Shown piece after piece: positions 13,119 to 24,907 of a stretch of 64,000 nucleotides of DNA. The stretch covers positions 310,001-374,000 of the forward strand of contig SAUG01000050.1 of the NCBI GenBank assembly GCA_011316305.1. The letters run 5' to 3'. The stretch comes from Rusavskia elegans (lineage: Eukaryota > Ascomycota > Lecanoromycetes > Teloschistales > Teloschistaceae). The notes under the pieces are model-generated. The model was not told the DNA's origin. It made no database searches and was given only the letters and a program-made list of their open reading frames with translations. A program made the position numbers and the translations under genes. How positions within the stretch are numbered: the stretch's first letter is position 1; each line of letters opens with the position of its first letter.

Positions 13119-14309
13119 GATGTCGTCGCAAAGCGAACGTTTCGAGAGTAGTCGACGGACGTCCTAAAGAGGTTTAAACGATGGATTCCTGAAGAGGGAT
13201 GGGCGCTCAGCAGACAGAAGATGTCGCCAAATGAGCCTTTGAAATGGACGGGAGAGCTCGAAGGGGGAAGGAGAAGTGGTGCTAATATGTGCAAAGTTTA
13301 GCGTCACGCTAAATCCAGCACTAATGCCACTAACTCATTACCCCTCTTTTAATCTTTTGGTCAACCTTCAATCATGTCACTTCGACGGACGACCGAGAAA
13401 GTGCGAACACAATCTACCACGATTGACACCACCCAGCCGGTCGTTGCTGCAGAAGGAATGCTCCAATGACAGGACCAGCTCCGATTCTCTATCATGAGCC
13501 AATGGTAAAACAGTCCGGGCTCCATCCAACGAATTGATGACGTCAATCGATGGATTCGCATCGCTTCCCCTGACTGGATAGCCTTGTGCTTATACAATCG
13601 AATACTCGGACTCGGCCCTTCGAACACGACCTGTAAGCCTCAACACAGCAGATTCACGAGTCGCCGCTCTCAAGGTCTCGCTGGTCGTTCAAGAGTCTAT
13701 CATTAGTGGCTGTCGAAAGGGACTCAAATTTCGCCGGACGGTCTCGGAGTGGTCCGATATCATCTCACCGTCCTACACAAAATCTGCACGCACCCGGATG
13801 GACATGAGCACTTGCATTTGTGATACTCCTGTGCGATGACGTTGTCTGACAGGCAGCAACGTGGACCATCGCCGAAGGCTTACTCTGTTTATTTGTTCAG
13901 CCTTTTTCTCTGGCGGCTTTTAGTGAGCACTGAATGGTGCACTTCGTCTTCAGCCATGAACGATCCGTCCATATCCTTGTCGCTCGGAGTACTCCTTAGG
14001 ATGAAAGCTGCAACGTCTTCTATAGGTGACATTCAATGCTTCTCCCGTTCTGAAGCACATATGAAACGCAGATGGTCTTGGCCGCCTCGCTACCGCCGAG
14101 GTCCACTATCAACATTCATGCGAGCCTTCAACCTAAGTAAGTCATAGTACTTACTTCTCTCTAATTTACAATCAATTTTTTATTACTCTCTTCCTTAAGT
14201 ACACTCGTTTCTCTCATCTTACCAAAGCCGCCAGACTTCCAATCACAGGCCTAAAAACACCACGTTCCTTACCAACATTCATCGCGAGTCGCAACCTCCC
14301 CCATAAACA
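13119..14309. promoter_or_regulatory. long divergent upstream region, MCM1 / tetraspanin
   Basis: A 1.19-kb region upstream of both genes. It contains a palindromic TGACGTCA at 13538-13545. The 103-codon open frame at 13836-14147 shows no recognisable domain and is not taken as a gene. Confidence 0.5.
13538..13545. promoter_or_regulatory. CRE-like palindrome TGACGTCA
   Basis: Perfect 8-bp cAMP-response-element consensus, the site bound by bZIP factors of the ATF/CREB class. It lies about 420 bp upstream of the MCM1 start codon. Occupancy is inference. Confidence 0.4.
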
Positions 14310-15135
14310 ATGCCGCCCCTATATCTTTGCGTTTTCTTGCTAGCGGATGCTTTGTTTGCTGCTACGGGAGGTCTTCTCGTCGCTGTTGTCTTGATATCTA
14401 AGAGCGCGATGACGGCACCAACCACGGACAATGTTGCTCCGAATCTGCTGCTCGCACATGCGCCCCTCAACAGTGAGTCTCCGGACCAACTTTCTCTTGG
14501 CACCGTTGGATCTGATTGAGATATACGAAGGTGCTCTGTTCGATGCTGGCTTGGTCTTCCTCACCTTCATCGCTTCAATACCAGGGCTCATCTTTACGAC
14601 CAAGCGCGCCTGGCTCAAGGTCCATTGCTGGATGGTTTTGGGATGCATTGTCGTGACACTGGTGATCGGCTTGCAAATCTGGTACTCTACGCTCAAGACT
14701 CGTGCCAATTTGGCCGTCATGTGGGATGCAGAAGGCCCTCAGATGCAGCAACTCTTGCAGGAGCGGGTAGGGCATCTCACTATTCCCCACTTCACCATCA
14801 ACGTTGATCTTATCATCAGTGGAAATGTTGCGGATATATGAACATACCATTTCATACCGACTCGACTTGCCCAAGCCCTCTTGCTGCGTCAGCAAAGCCA
14901 GACTGCGTTGGGCCATTCAGTGATTTTGCCAATAATTTCCTTGATTTAGTCTTTTCTGCCATGTTTGGTATGGTTGGTAAGTCGAACACATATTCCATCA
15001 AGTATTGTCGAAGCTGAAGGGGTTGTAGCATTGGACGCCATTTTGCTGCTGTGCGGCTTGGTAGTCCTAAAGAAGCGTGAGGAGGAGGAACGATATCGAC
15101 ACATCGACGAGAAAAGCAAATATACCCGAATTTAG
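14310..15135 (+). CDS. tetraspanin family membrane protein
   Basis: Four exons: 14310-14472, 14531-14766, 14820-14976 and 15029-15135, giving 220 residues. Four membrane helices are seen: the N-terminal one from residue 3, LFDAGLVFLTFIASIPGLIF, CWMVLGCIVVTLVIGLQIWY, and a last one split by the third intron (FSAMFGMVG|ALDAILLLCG). The large extracellular loop carries the tetraspanin CCG motif (KCCGY), reached only by splicing 14766 to 14820, plus further Cys residues (STCPSP, PDCVGP). The tail is short and charged (KKREEEERYRHIDEK). Tetraspanins organise membrane microdomains; in plant-pathogenic fungi the Pls1 branch is needed for appressorium function. Assignment to a branch is not possible here. 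Confidence 0.85.
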
Positions 15136-16200
15136 GATCCACCCAGGTCTACATCACCGTCCAACTGCGGCGTACAGTCGCGAAATCTTACCACCACTTC
15201 TTCGACTTTCCTGGTAGAGAGGAACCTCCCTTGGAATGCATCGAGTCTGTGGGTGACGAAGTCGGACCATCGACTACCCTTGTCTTCCTTTCAGGCGTGC
15301 GCTGAGCCCTAGAGACTACCTTATTCGGCAAATCACAAGCGCGTGACTCGCACAGCAGCCTCCCTGTGTCAAAAATCAATGGTAACGCGGGCCACAACCC
15401 ACCACGAAGTGCCTATCTAGTACAAGTCCTATATCAGCACGCCGCAACGACCATGGCTCGATTAAGTACGCGCTTATAGTTTGAGAATCAGCTTTACAGC
15501 AAGGTCTAAGCAATCGGTAGAACGAAGTCCCAAATCAAGGTATCGACTGCTGTACGCCCCTCATTGCGATTGATGTTCCGCTGGCATACATCAAGCTTGC
15601 ACATGGACGGTACGCTCAAATCCACTCACCAACCTTGCAGCAGAAGCTGGAGCAGATATGAGGCTTGTAACATGGTTCAAACCAATGGTTCCGTTGAACG
15701 AGCACCCGAACAACCATACTCAAGGCTGCCCCTGATAATCCCACTTTAAACTGATCAGACTGTTTGCTGTATTTTCTCTTTTCAATTCTACAATTGAGTA
15801 CTGTGTATGCACTCAGTAGGTAGATTGACATGATAAGTTTTCCAGACAATCTGACCTCAACGCACAACCTACTATGCCTCCGATCAGCTAGACCCGACAA
15901 AAGGGAAGACATCTTTATTGAGCGAATTTAGTCCCAACCGTATCCTTGGGTATATATAAAACCTTAATTGGTAATTTGCTCATGTAGAAATCTGGTCCAG
16001 CCTTATAATCATATTTCCAAGTTTCTCGGATCTTCATTTCAATGTTAAAATCTTCTATAAATCACACACGTCTATTTCTTCTTCTCAATCATCGATAATC
16101 TTATCTGCACCCTCCCTCTCCAGTACAGCCCAACCGCCGTACAACATATCTTGAGCTAATCCACTCTTCCACAGTCAATTCCCACTCCTTTGGTTTGCTA
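15136..16200. other. intergenic region with a degenerate repeat copy
   Basis: About 1.07 kb without a supported gene. It contains one copy (15504-15565) of a short repeat shared with 25962-26005 and 41153-41215. The 3' half, upstream of the MFS gene, is A/T-rich. Confidence 0.45.
15504..15565 (+). repeat. dispersed short repeat, copy 1
   Basis: About 62 bp alignable with 41153-41215. In the last 27 bp (core TATCGACTGCTGTACGCCCC) 24 of 27 positions match and the three differences are all transitions. Flanking target-site duplications were not identified. Confidence 0.4.
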
Positions 16201-17949
16201 ATGGCCGGCGTTCTAGATCCCAAGCCAGATCGTGCCACCGGGCCTTCTGACAAACAATCGAGCGGCACAAGTACGGACAGCACACCCCCCAACTATTTCT
16301 CCCAGCCAGGCCCGGATGGCCGGATCGAATTGACGGAGGTCGACGCCTACGAGAGCCTTGGCTTCAAGTACAGACCCTGGAAGAAGTGGTCGATCTTGTC
16401 CGTTGTGTTCGTCGTTCAATGCTCGATGAACTTCAATGCTGCCGTGTATGGGAATGTGGTCGATGGGCTCGTGGGAAGATTCAACATCACAGCTCAGGTC
16501 GCCCGAATCGGCCAAGCCGTCTTCCTGATCGCTTACGCTTTTGGCTGCGAGCTCTGGGCTCCTTGGTCCGAGGAGTTCGGTCGTCGTCTTGTCTTGCAGT
16601 GGAGTCTTGGACTGGTGAATGTGTTTCAGCTCCCATGTGCTCTGGCTCAGAACTACGGTACCATCATCGCCGGTCGTGTCTTTGGCGGGTTGTCCTCGGC
16701 GGGCGGCTCGGTAACGTTGGGTATGGTGGCGGACATGTGGGAACCTGACGACCAACAGTATGCGGTTGCCTTCATCGTATTCTCGTCCGTCGGCGGCTCC
16801 GTCCTGGGTCCTGTCTTTGGAGGTTTCATACAGACCTACCAGGGCTGGCGATGGAACTTTTGGTGGCAGCTTGTCTTCGGAGTTGTTGTTCAAATTCTGC
16901 ACTTCTTCTTTGTCCCTGAGACACGCGCAAGTATCCTGCTGGATCGAGAAGCGAAGAGACGGCGCCTGGCTGGCGAGAAAGACGTATACGGACCGAACGA
17001 AATCAAGAGCACACGCCTGACCACACACGAGATCCTCACGATCTGGTATCGACCTTTCGAGATGTTCGTCAAAGAACCGATTGTTCTGTTCCTATCGTTG
17101 CTGAGTGGCTTCTCGGATGCACTGATCTTTACATTCCTGGAGTCCTACGGCCCGGTCTTCAGGCAGTGGAACTTTAGTATCATCGCAACCGGTTTGGCTT
17201 TCATCCCGCTTCTTGTTGGATACCTCTTGGCCTACCTGTCCTGGTTCCCCACTATCCGTCGACAGTGCCACGCACGCAAGACGAATCCTGACAAAGCCAA
17301 GCCAGAAGACCGGCTTTACTGGCTGCTGTGGACAGCGCCACTCGAGACGATTGGACTGTTTGGTTTCGCGTTCACCAGCCTGGGGCCTCCGCATGTGCAC
17401 TGGATTGCACCTCTGATATTTTCCGGCATGATCGCTATTGCCAACGTGAGTGAATGCTCTGAGTAGCGAGCGGGTCGAGGAGACGCAAAAGAGCTAACGT
17501 GTGTCCAGTACGCCATCTACATGGCGACTATCGACTACATGATCGCAGCCTACGGCCCATACTCCGCATCTGCGACTGGAGGCAATGGCTTAGCTCGAGA
17601 CTTCCTAGCCGGTGTGGCAGCCATGTACGCTATGCCATGTAAGTGCCCAGCTCATCTCATGACTTCACAATGAAGGCTGACAACGGTTGCAGTCTACACG
17701 AACATCCCAACCTTTGGCAGACTTCATCTTGTATGGCCAACGGTCATCCTCGGATGTCTCGCCGGCCTCGTCACGATACCTATCTTTGTCTTCTACTGGA
17801 AGGGACCGCAGATTCGAGCACGGTCGAAATTCGCCCAATCCTTGGCTACCGAGCGCCAAGCTCAAGTCGAACGTAGACGCTCATCTGTCGCACCTGTCCG
17901 TCGTTCTGTGGCGCCAGCTGAAGGAGCGTCGGCAGACAAAGAGGTGTAG
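16201..17949 (+). CDS. MFS transporter, DHA1 (drug:H+ antiporter/polyamine-type)
   Basis: Three exons, 16201-17445, 17509-17638 and 17693-17949, giving 543 residues. About 12 membrane helices follow a hydrophilic N-terminus of about 60 residues. The helix 2-3 loop has an FGRRLVLQ motif-A remnant and helix 5 a GSVLGPVFGGFIQTYQGWRW antiporter-type motif (motif C, start of the TRSF signature). Such proteins export drugs, polyamines or metabolites across the plasma membrane. The central loop after helix 6 is basic and carries REAKRRR. The second intron lies within the membrane domain (AMYAMP|FYTN). The cytoplasmic tail is Arg/Ser-rich. The real substrate is unknown. Confidence 0.9.
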
Positions 17950-18817
17950 CAGGTGATCTACTATCCATGAAGCGTTGTTGTCCATTGCTTGCGTTCTAGA
18001 ATGCTGAACGACCGGGAAAGCTGCTTGGTCTGTTCCTGTTTAAGGTAGTTCATGTTTGACAAGATGCCGTTATCTCTTACAACGTATGTCGGATTTATGT
18101 TGATTGGTGCTGGCTCAGCAAAAACATAGGTAGGTAGGTACTACAAGCTATCACTTCTCTCAGCCGAGTAGAAGTCAGTCCAATCAAACCATGGATCTAC
18201 TCTACCGATGCAGGTCAGTCATTAGCTTGCTGCTTGAACTCGGCGCCCGGGCCCTCGAGGTCCTTGGCATCCCCGCTTTTTTTCTAAATTAAGTTGACAT
18301 GCGGCAGCCAGTGGCCGTTAGCTCCCCATGTGGGTGTCGGCAATCTGGTGGAGAGACGCGCTTGATTCTGGTGTACTTCTCTGAGACACCTCCTAAGGTA
18401 CTCACCGTTGAACGTTTCTGGGGAGACCTCTCTACTCTTCTTCTTGGCTCGATGGCGGCTGGATCACCGCTTGGAGCAGAAGAGGTACACCGACTGCGCA
18501 GTGAATGACAATTGACAAAACCATTGAACATGGGCCCCAGAATTCTTGATATGCAGCTTGTTCCTTGCATGCTTATCGAGCATGAAGGTAAGGTAGACGA
18601 CCCTGCAGTCAACAACGTTGTGCCCCTATTCCTCAAATGCTGTATTGGACCTTGTAATTTCCCCGCTTCACCACAAGTGTACATTAGATTAGATACCGTG
18701 TGAACACTGACTGACTTTCACTTTCCATTCCTTCGGCCACCCTTGATCTTTTGGGGAGTTGATACTCGTCCTCCCCTTTACCCTTCACTTCTCGCGATCG
18801 TGATATAATCACGACAC
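17950..18817. promoter_or_regulatory. intergenic region upstream of the TRI12-like gene
   Basis: 868 bp holding the 3' UTR of the DHA1 transporter and the promoter of the next gene. A GGTAGGTAGGTA run occurs near 18129. No gene is supported. Confidence 0.45.
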
Positions 18818-20992
18818 ATGGCGCATCTCGAGGACAACACCAAGATGGCCAGCTCAGAAGCTTCGCCCGTTGGTGAAAATGTCAACGATCTGGAAGCCCT
18901 GCATAAGGAGCACGTACCCGGACATGAATACTACGAAAAGGACGGTCTTCGTACTTATGGTGACGGTGAAGACCATGATCGTGAGCCTCCTGTACGCTTC
19001 ATTCTTTCTATCGTCAAAAGCTCAGGCTGATATGCTACCCAGATGTCTTTCAAGAGGATCATGTCTCTTGTCGCCATGGGATTCCTCTGGACCGGGTCTC
19101 AGATCCCTGTCTACCTCTTTGGTTCGCTCCATCCCTTCATCCCAGAACCAAAGCATCGCATTGCTGCTGCGTCCCGGACCCACGCTGACTTTATCTAGGC
19201 GGTATTCCGCCGTACATCTACCGCGACATCGGAGGCGCTGATCGATGGATTTGGTTTGTACGTCTTGACAATTGAAGTTCCCATTTTCCAAATCGTCGCT
19301 CACGCCACCCAGGTCCTTGCAAATCTGCTCGCTCTCGCCGCGGTTTGTCCGTTCGTTGGATCTCTGTCGGATCTCATGGGTCGACGATGGGTTGCAATCA
19401 TCGGCGCAGCTTTCATCGTCCTCGGAATGATCATCTTGTCCACCGCAAAGACGATGAACATTTTCATATGTAAGCACGGGTCCTTCTGAAGAGAATCAAT
19501 GCTAATAGGCTCAGGTGGCATGGCATTGGCTGGAGTAGGAGCCGGTATCAACGAACTGACAGCCCTGGCGGTCACATCGGAACTGGTACCAACCCGCAAA
19601 AGGGGCAAATACGTAGCCATCTTGGTCTTCACCATCATCCCCTTCTTTCCCTCGGTGCTCTGGGCTCAACTCATCGCTTCCCGTCACGGTTGGAGGTACT
19701 GTGGCGCGTTCTGTGGAGCTTGGGCTGCGTTCGGCTTGATTATGACTGCGGTTTTCTACTTCCCTCCGCCTCGTGTCAATTCCAAGGGTTTCTCAAAGAT
19801 GCAGGTCTTGAAGCAAGTCGACTTCGTTGGTGGCTTCCTCAGTATTGCAGGAATGCTTCTCTTCATGGCCGGCCTTCAGTGGGGTGGCTATCAGTATCCC
19901 TGGCGGAGCGCCCATGTCATTGCGCCACTGCTGATCGGTGCCGCTCTAATAGTCGCTTTCTGTCTCTGGGAATGGGTAAGCTTGGATCCATTCCTCGTTA
20001 CTCTGTGCCTTCTACGATTGTCTGCAGTTAATGTTCGAGGGACTCCGATGGCGGTCCAGTTGATTGTGAAGCACAATGAAACAGTGGAAGCTAATCAGCT
20101 GAATAGAAATTCGCCCCATACCCGATGTTTCCGGCTCGTCTCAAGCAAAACCCGCGTATTCTGATCCTTACACTAATCATCACCTTCATCTCCGGTGCAA
20201 ACTTCTTCTCTGTGCTTCTGTTCTGGCCAACACAAGCCTACAATGTCTATGGTCAAGATCCAATTGGTGTTGGTATCCGAGGATTGCCGATTGGCTTTAG
20301 CATCCTCGTAGGGGCTTTCGTGGTGCTATGGCTATTAAGTGTCTTCCGAGGTCATAACAGAGAACTGATGATTGGATCATCGGTTTTGATGACGGCTGGT
20401 GAGCAGTCCAATCCTACATTGGTACCGGCTTCCAAAACTGACGGATCTAGGGGTTGGTGCTCTTGCCTGTGCTCGAGCCGATAACCTTCACCAACTCTGG
20501 GGTCTTCTGGTATTAGCTGGCCTCGGCATCGGAGGGATCGTAGTCCCTGCCTCCATCATTACGACGATCATCTGCCCAGACGACCTCATCGCCACCGTCG
20601 CCGCGCTGACCCTCGCTATCCGCGTCATCGGAGGGGCAATTGGCTACACGACATACTACAACGTCTTCATCAACAAATTCGTCGCTAACGCAGAACACTA
20701 CATCGGGGGCGCGATGGTGACCAGACTCAATATTACCTCCGTGCCTTTGATTACTCACGCCATCGAACTCACGGGTGCTTCTCTACTAGAAGAAATCCGC
20801 CTCTTACCTGGACTCCAAAGTGAGCTTGCTTACCAGACTGTTGTCAAAGCGGGCCAGATCGCGTTTGCGGAAAGCTACAAATGGGTGTATCTTGTGAGTA
20901 TTGCTTTTGGAGGTATTAGCATCATTGCGAGTTGTTTCTTGGGCAATATCGATCAGTATATGGATGATCATGTTGCCGTCGTGATGCATTGA
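18818..20992 (+). CDS. TRI12-like MFS efflux transporter
   Basis: Seven exons: 18818-18991, 19043-19121, 19199-19257, 19313-19469, 19515-19975, 20107-20398 and 20451-20992, giving 587 residues. All junctions keep frame. The order is typical of the trichothecene-efflux-pump/siderophore-like 14-helix family: an N-terminal helix with MGFLWTGSQIPVYLFG, then GGIPPYIYRDIGGADRWIWF, a motif-A-like SDLMGRRW, GVGAGINELTALAVTSELVP with RKRGKY, and GGAIGYTTYYNVFINKF near the end. Family members export toxins or small metabolites. No biosynthetic backbone gene lies nearby, so coupling to a pathway is not shown. The 131-bp fifth intron is the longest. Confidence 0.9.
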
Positions 20993-21515
20993 TGAAGGGT
21001 GGAGAGGGATGAGGAGATGCCAGGCGTTGCTTCTTTTGACTGTGAATTACATGGATATGGATGAGTCATGAGGTGTAGCTTTACAGATTGGGAGAATTCT
21101 TGTACATATCATAGTAGATATATCATTAGCTCCAACTCGAATCATGTCTGAACTTTGTATCTAGGGTTTTCAGCGTACCTGGTCTTCAGAGTCCCATCGG
21201 GCATGACTTCACACATATTGGAAGCAACGGTGAAACAAATTTGCATTGTACCCACCTCCTCGGCTATGTCCTATGATTCAGGGGCTTATATCTGCTGTAG
21301 AACTATATGGAAGAACAAAATCTAATGTTAGTAGAGTGACGTAGTAGTATTATTGAAAGATATTCGGTCCTCAGGGACTTATATCTTGCTGTGTGACATA
21401 GTGCGATCGAAGATTATTAAGACGAAAGGAGCTGTATGGGATGACCCCTGAATACAACGAAATGACCAGATGAGAAGATGATACGCAGCAGTACTTCATG
21501 CAATGCCCTATCGCA
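20993..21515. other. convergent 3' intergenic region
   Basis: 523 bp between the stops of the TRI12-like gene and the unknown protein. A/T-rich; no gene seen. Confidence 0.45.
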
Positions 21516-22502
21516 TCAAACAACACTTTTCCAATACCGATCCAATATATCCTGCCTGATCTCCAGCGCCCAATGAAAACAAGTCTGATGCATCACCGGA
21601 CTAACCTCCACCTGCTCCTCCTCCTCCCCATCATCAAAAACCTCCCGGATCCCCATGGAAATATACTTCTTAATCAACATCCTCCTCCATCTCCCCGTCT
21701 CACCTACACACCGCTTCCACCTCCCCACCTGCCTCTCATCATCCTCGCAGCGCCTCCCCATGAAAAACCGACAGTACCACTGGAACCATCCTCGAACGTC
21801 ATATGTACGATCAATCCACCCCGCAGCTTCCCACTCCTCGATACTCTGCCCACACGACGCTTTGAACTTATTAACCTCGGGGTCGTAGGTCGGAGAAATT
21901 AAATATCTATCCACGTCCAGCCCTGCGATCCACGCGGAAGGGAGTTCGAGATAATCGTCCGATATCGTGATTCCGAGTCTTTTGGAATACAAAGGGCGGA
22001 AATAGGAACCGCCGAAGCACCCTTCGCGCAGCATCTCCTCGGGCGATTTGTTGGGCGTGAAGTCTGGGTGGGATTCGAAATGGAAGGTGGAGGTTTCGTC
22101 TCGGGATGGGGCATTTGCGGTGGGGGTCCATGATGTCCAGCCGTGCCGGAGAGAGTCGACGCTGGTTGATGGTAGTGAGGTGTTGCTGGGTGGAGCGGTG
22201 CTTTCAGTGGATTTCCTTGGGGGTTTCGAGATTGTGGGTCTGGAGCCTTTGTGCTGTTTTACTCGGGCCTTGTCTTCTGTCTTGTCGTCTTCACTGTATG
22301 TTGGAATAACCGTAGCTGAGGCTATGCGTGCTGAGACTCGTGAAGGCGGTGGTGGAGAGATCTTGCGACGTTTGGGCGCTGGCGGTTTTCGTTCGTGGCG
22401 GACGATGTCATGCTTTTGATATATACCGAGCTTCCTTAGATGCTCTTGATTTCGCTGGATGTTCTGTTGTCGTTGGGTTTCCAACGTCTCCGAGGCGTCC
22501 AT
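21516..22502 (-). CDS. conserved protein of unknown function, Trp/Arg-rich C-terminal domain
   Basis: Single exon, 328 residues; not assigned to a named family. The N-terminus has an ERQxNIxxNxxxLxxLGI-like pattern (RQQNIQRNQEHLRKLGIYQ), followed by a basic KPPAPKRRKISPPPPSR segment resembling a nuclear localisation signal. A Ser/Thr/Pro linker follows to about residue 140. The rest looks like a compact domain with many aromatics: TPEEML-like SPEEMLREGCFGGSYFRP, then LPSAWIAGLDVDRYLISPTY, DVRGWFQWYCRFFMGRRC and RQVGRWKRCVGE. The dense RW/GW motifs suggest nucleic-acid or protein binding, but that is speculation. Confidence 0.7.
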   Translation of the reverse strand: MDASETLETQRQQNIQRNQEHLRKLGIYQKHDIVRHERKPPAPKRRKISPPPPSRVSARIASATVIPTYSEDDKTEDKARVKQHKGSRPTISKPPRKSTESTAPPSNTSLPSTSVDSLRHGWTSWTPTANAPSRDETSTFHFESHPDFTPNKSPEEMLREGCFGGSYFRPLYSKRLGITISDDYLELPSAWIAGLDVDRYLISPTYDPEVNKFKASCGQSIEEWEAAGWIDRTYDVRGWFQWYCRFFMGRRCEDDERQVGRWKRCVGETGRWRRMLIKKYISMGIREVFDDGEEEEQVEVSPVMHQTCFHWALEIRQDILDRYWKSVV

Positions 22503-22848
22503 GGTGAAGACCTTCTTTGCTTCTGGTGGTGACCAGCCGTGGATGACGCGCCTGAACGCGAAAGACTTCTGGGACCGAGGACGTAGGGTGACGTCATAGA
22601 TAAAGCTGGAGCTGGAGATTCTCGGTCGACTTCAATTGGAATTTATGTATGACGAAGCTTTACTCTAGGGTCTGAGGTAGTGATCTACCCTCTGTATTTA
22701 TGATGTCTCCACATGCATCCTTTCACAATGTGGGTCTTTCTAGTTCCGAATTTCCGGTTTCTCAGCCAGTATAACATATCTCATTGCCAATTCCGCAAAG
22801 GAAAGGAGACAAGAAATACCTGCGAAGACATCAGCAGTTCCTAGTTCC
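22503..22848. promoter_or_regulatory. divergent promoter with CRE-like site
   Basis: 346 bp between two divergent start codons. It contains a perfect TGACGTCA palindrome at 22589-22596, 86 bp from the unknown-protein start and about 250 bp from the transporter start. Either gene could use it. Confidence 0.45.
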
Positions 22849-24521
22849 ATGGACGAAGAAAACTCTATCCAACGTGCTCCTTCTCCGGACTTGATAGGCA
22901 AGCAGACTGTCGATGTCCCGAAAATCGATCATGTGGCGGAGAAGAAGCTCGTAAGGAAGTTAGATCTTCACATCATACCTTTCATCATGCTGCTTTATCT
23001 TTTCTCCTTCCTCGACAGGGTGAACATTGGTAATGCCAGGCTGTACGGGATGGAAGAAGACTTAGGACTCATGGGCAACCAATACCAGACGGCGGTTTCG
23101 ATCCTATTTGTTACGTATCTACTCGCCGAAGTCCCGTCGAACCTCGTGCTCAAGAAGTTTACGCCTTCAAGGTGGATCAGCTTCATCACTACATCTTGGG
23201 GTATCATTGCCACCTTGACAGGTGTCACACAGAGCTACGTTGGCCTCATCGTGTGTCGGCTTCTGCTTGGACTAGTCGAAGGCGGTCTTTTCCCCGGTGC
23301 GGCTGTCTATCTGACTCTGTTCTACACTAAGCGCGAACTTGCGCTTCGGGTTGGCTATCTCTTTATTAGTGCAGCAATTGCCGGCGCTGTTGGAGGTCTT
23401 CTCGCTTATGGCATTGGCTTCATGGATGGCGTTGCAGGCCAAAAGGGATGGAGGTGGATCCTCATCCTCGAAGGTCTTCCCTCCGTTGTGCTGGGAGTAG
23501 CCACTTGGTTCTTGCTCGCGGATAGTCCAGAAACCGCTTTCTACCTGTCGAGCGAAGAAAAGCACCTAATAAAGGTCAGGCGCGACAGACAACTCGGTCA
23601 GACATCATCGGCACAAGAGTTCCACAGAGCAGACGTATATGCAGCATTTAAGGACTGGAAAGTCTATGCATTCTGCGCAGGCCAATTCGGTACGGATACC
23701 GTGCTCTATGGCTACAGCACCTTCCTTCCCACCATCATCAAAGGACTCGGCACATGGTCAACAGCGCAGGCGCAAGCTTTGACAATACCGTGTTATTGTC
23801 TCGGCGCCTTATCCTACGTTGTCGCAGCTCGCATCTCGGATGCACAACAAAGAAGAGGTCTTTACACGGTGCTGTTCGGAGGGATCTCGGTCATTGGCTA
23901 TGGGTTATTGATCTCTGATAGTAGTAACGGTGTCCATTACTTGGGATGCTTCCTCGTTGCCATGGGTCTGTATGTTACATGTGGCGTACGTGAGCTCCTA
24001 AGCTTCCTCTCTCTTATCTCAGGTCATCAACGTTTCACGAGAGGAGGAAGCAACCAGTTCAGCTCTGGTAGTATGGCCTTGATTTGTCAAGATGTATCAC
24101 GCTGACCTTGGAATCTCTTCAGTTGCCCTTAGCCTGGTTGCCGAACAACTCACCACGATATGGAAAGAGGACCACAGCGACCGGGTTGCAATTGACGATT
24201 GGAAATTCGTCGGGTATCATGGCCCCTTTTGTACGTTCACTCGTCCAAGCCCCTGGTGTTTCTCACTCCAAATACGTCTCTTAACGTCTACTTCTTTAGC
24301 TTTACCCCAGTTCTGAGGGTCCTCGATTCATCAGAGGTCATTCTGTGACATTGGCAATGGTCGGCATGGCTAATGTCATCTTTGCGTTCATGTCCTGGTA
24401 TCTCTCAAAACAGAACGAACGAAGAAGGCGTGGTGAGGAGGATGCCAAGGTTGCCAACATGTCTGAAGATGAGATCGCCGAGTTGGGCGATGAGTCTCCT
24501 CGTTTCTTCTATACTGTGTGA
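22849..24521 (+). CDS. MFS transporter, allantoate permease/anion:cation symporter family
   Basis: Three exons, 22849-23985, 24123-24230 and 24300-24521, giving 488 residues. The family (Dal5, Tna1, vitamin H transporters) imports organic anions such as allantoate, nicotinate or pantothenate with H+. Diagnostic stretches are the N-terminal RKLDLHIIPFIMLLYLFSFL DR-VNIGNA block, AEVPSNLVLKK, GLVEGGLFPGAAVYLTLFY and, across the 137-bp intron, LPLAWLPNNSPRYGKRTTAT and GLQLTIGNSSGIMAPF. The last exon adds a helix and a charged tail with EEDAKVANMSEDEIAELGD, common in this family. Substrate cannot be read from sequence. Confidence 0.92.
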
Positions 24522-24907
24522 TCATTTCGAAGGCCCAATCACTCGGTCTGCCATCCAGCCGATAAACGTACACGGACAATCGAATGTGGTTGGTCAATGC
24601 GTTTGAGTCCTTCGCAGTGCGCAAGAGAGCTGATAGGCAAAGTGTGAGGTTTGGGTTGGCTGCCTTTCTCGAACCGCTATCTACCTTCAAAAAGGAATCC
24701 ACCACAAGTCTCTGGGGTTATTGATACATTCTTGAACCCTCCGCGATATTGAGAAGATGTCCCCCTGAGCGATCACCTAGACTGTCGCCAGGTTTGGATC
24801 GGGACCGGGAGAAAGAGGGTTATGTAGAATTACGAGGATTAATCCCACAGCGCCTAGAGGAAGCAGAGTAATCCTAAGTTAGCGACTTCCAAGATGAATC
24901 GAGACCG
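24522..24907. other. convergent 3' intergenic region
   Basis: 386 bp between the transporter and the small secreted-type gene. No gene seen. Confidence 0.4.

Noticed and set aside
13836..14147. 103-codon plus-strand open frame upstream of the tetraspanin
   Set aside because: No domain, no codon signal and no splice partners; more likely promoter or leader sequence.
16195..16200. Two extra codons (TTG CTA) before the DHA1 transporter
   Set aside because: They do not start with ATG; ATG at 16201 is the natural start.
16201..24521. Secondary-metabolite gene cluster around the MFS genes
   Set aside because: No backbone synthase, tailoring enzyme or pathway regulator occurs in the interval.
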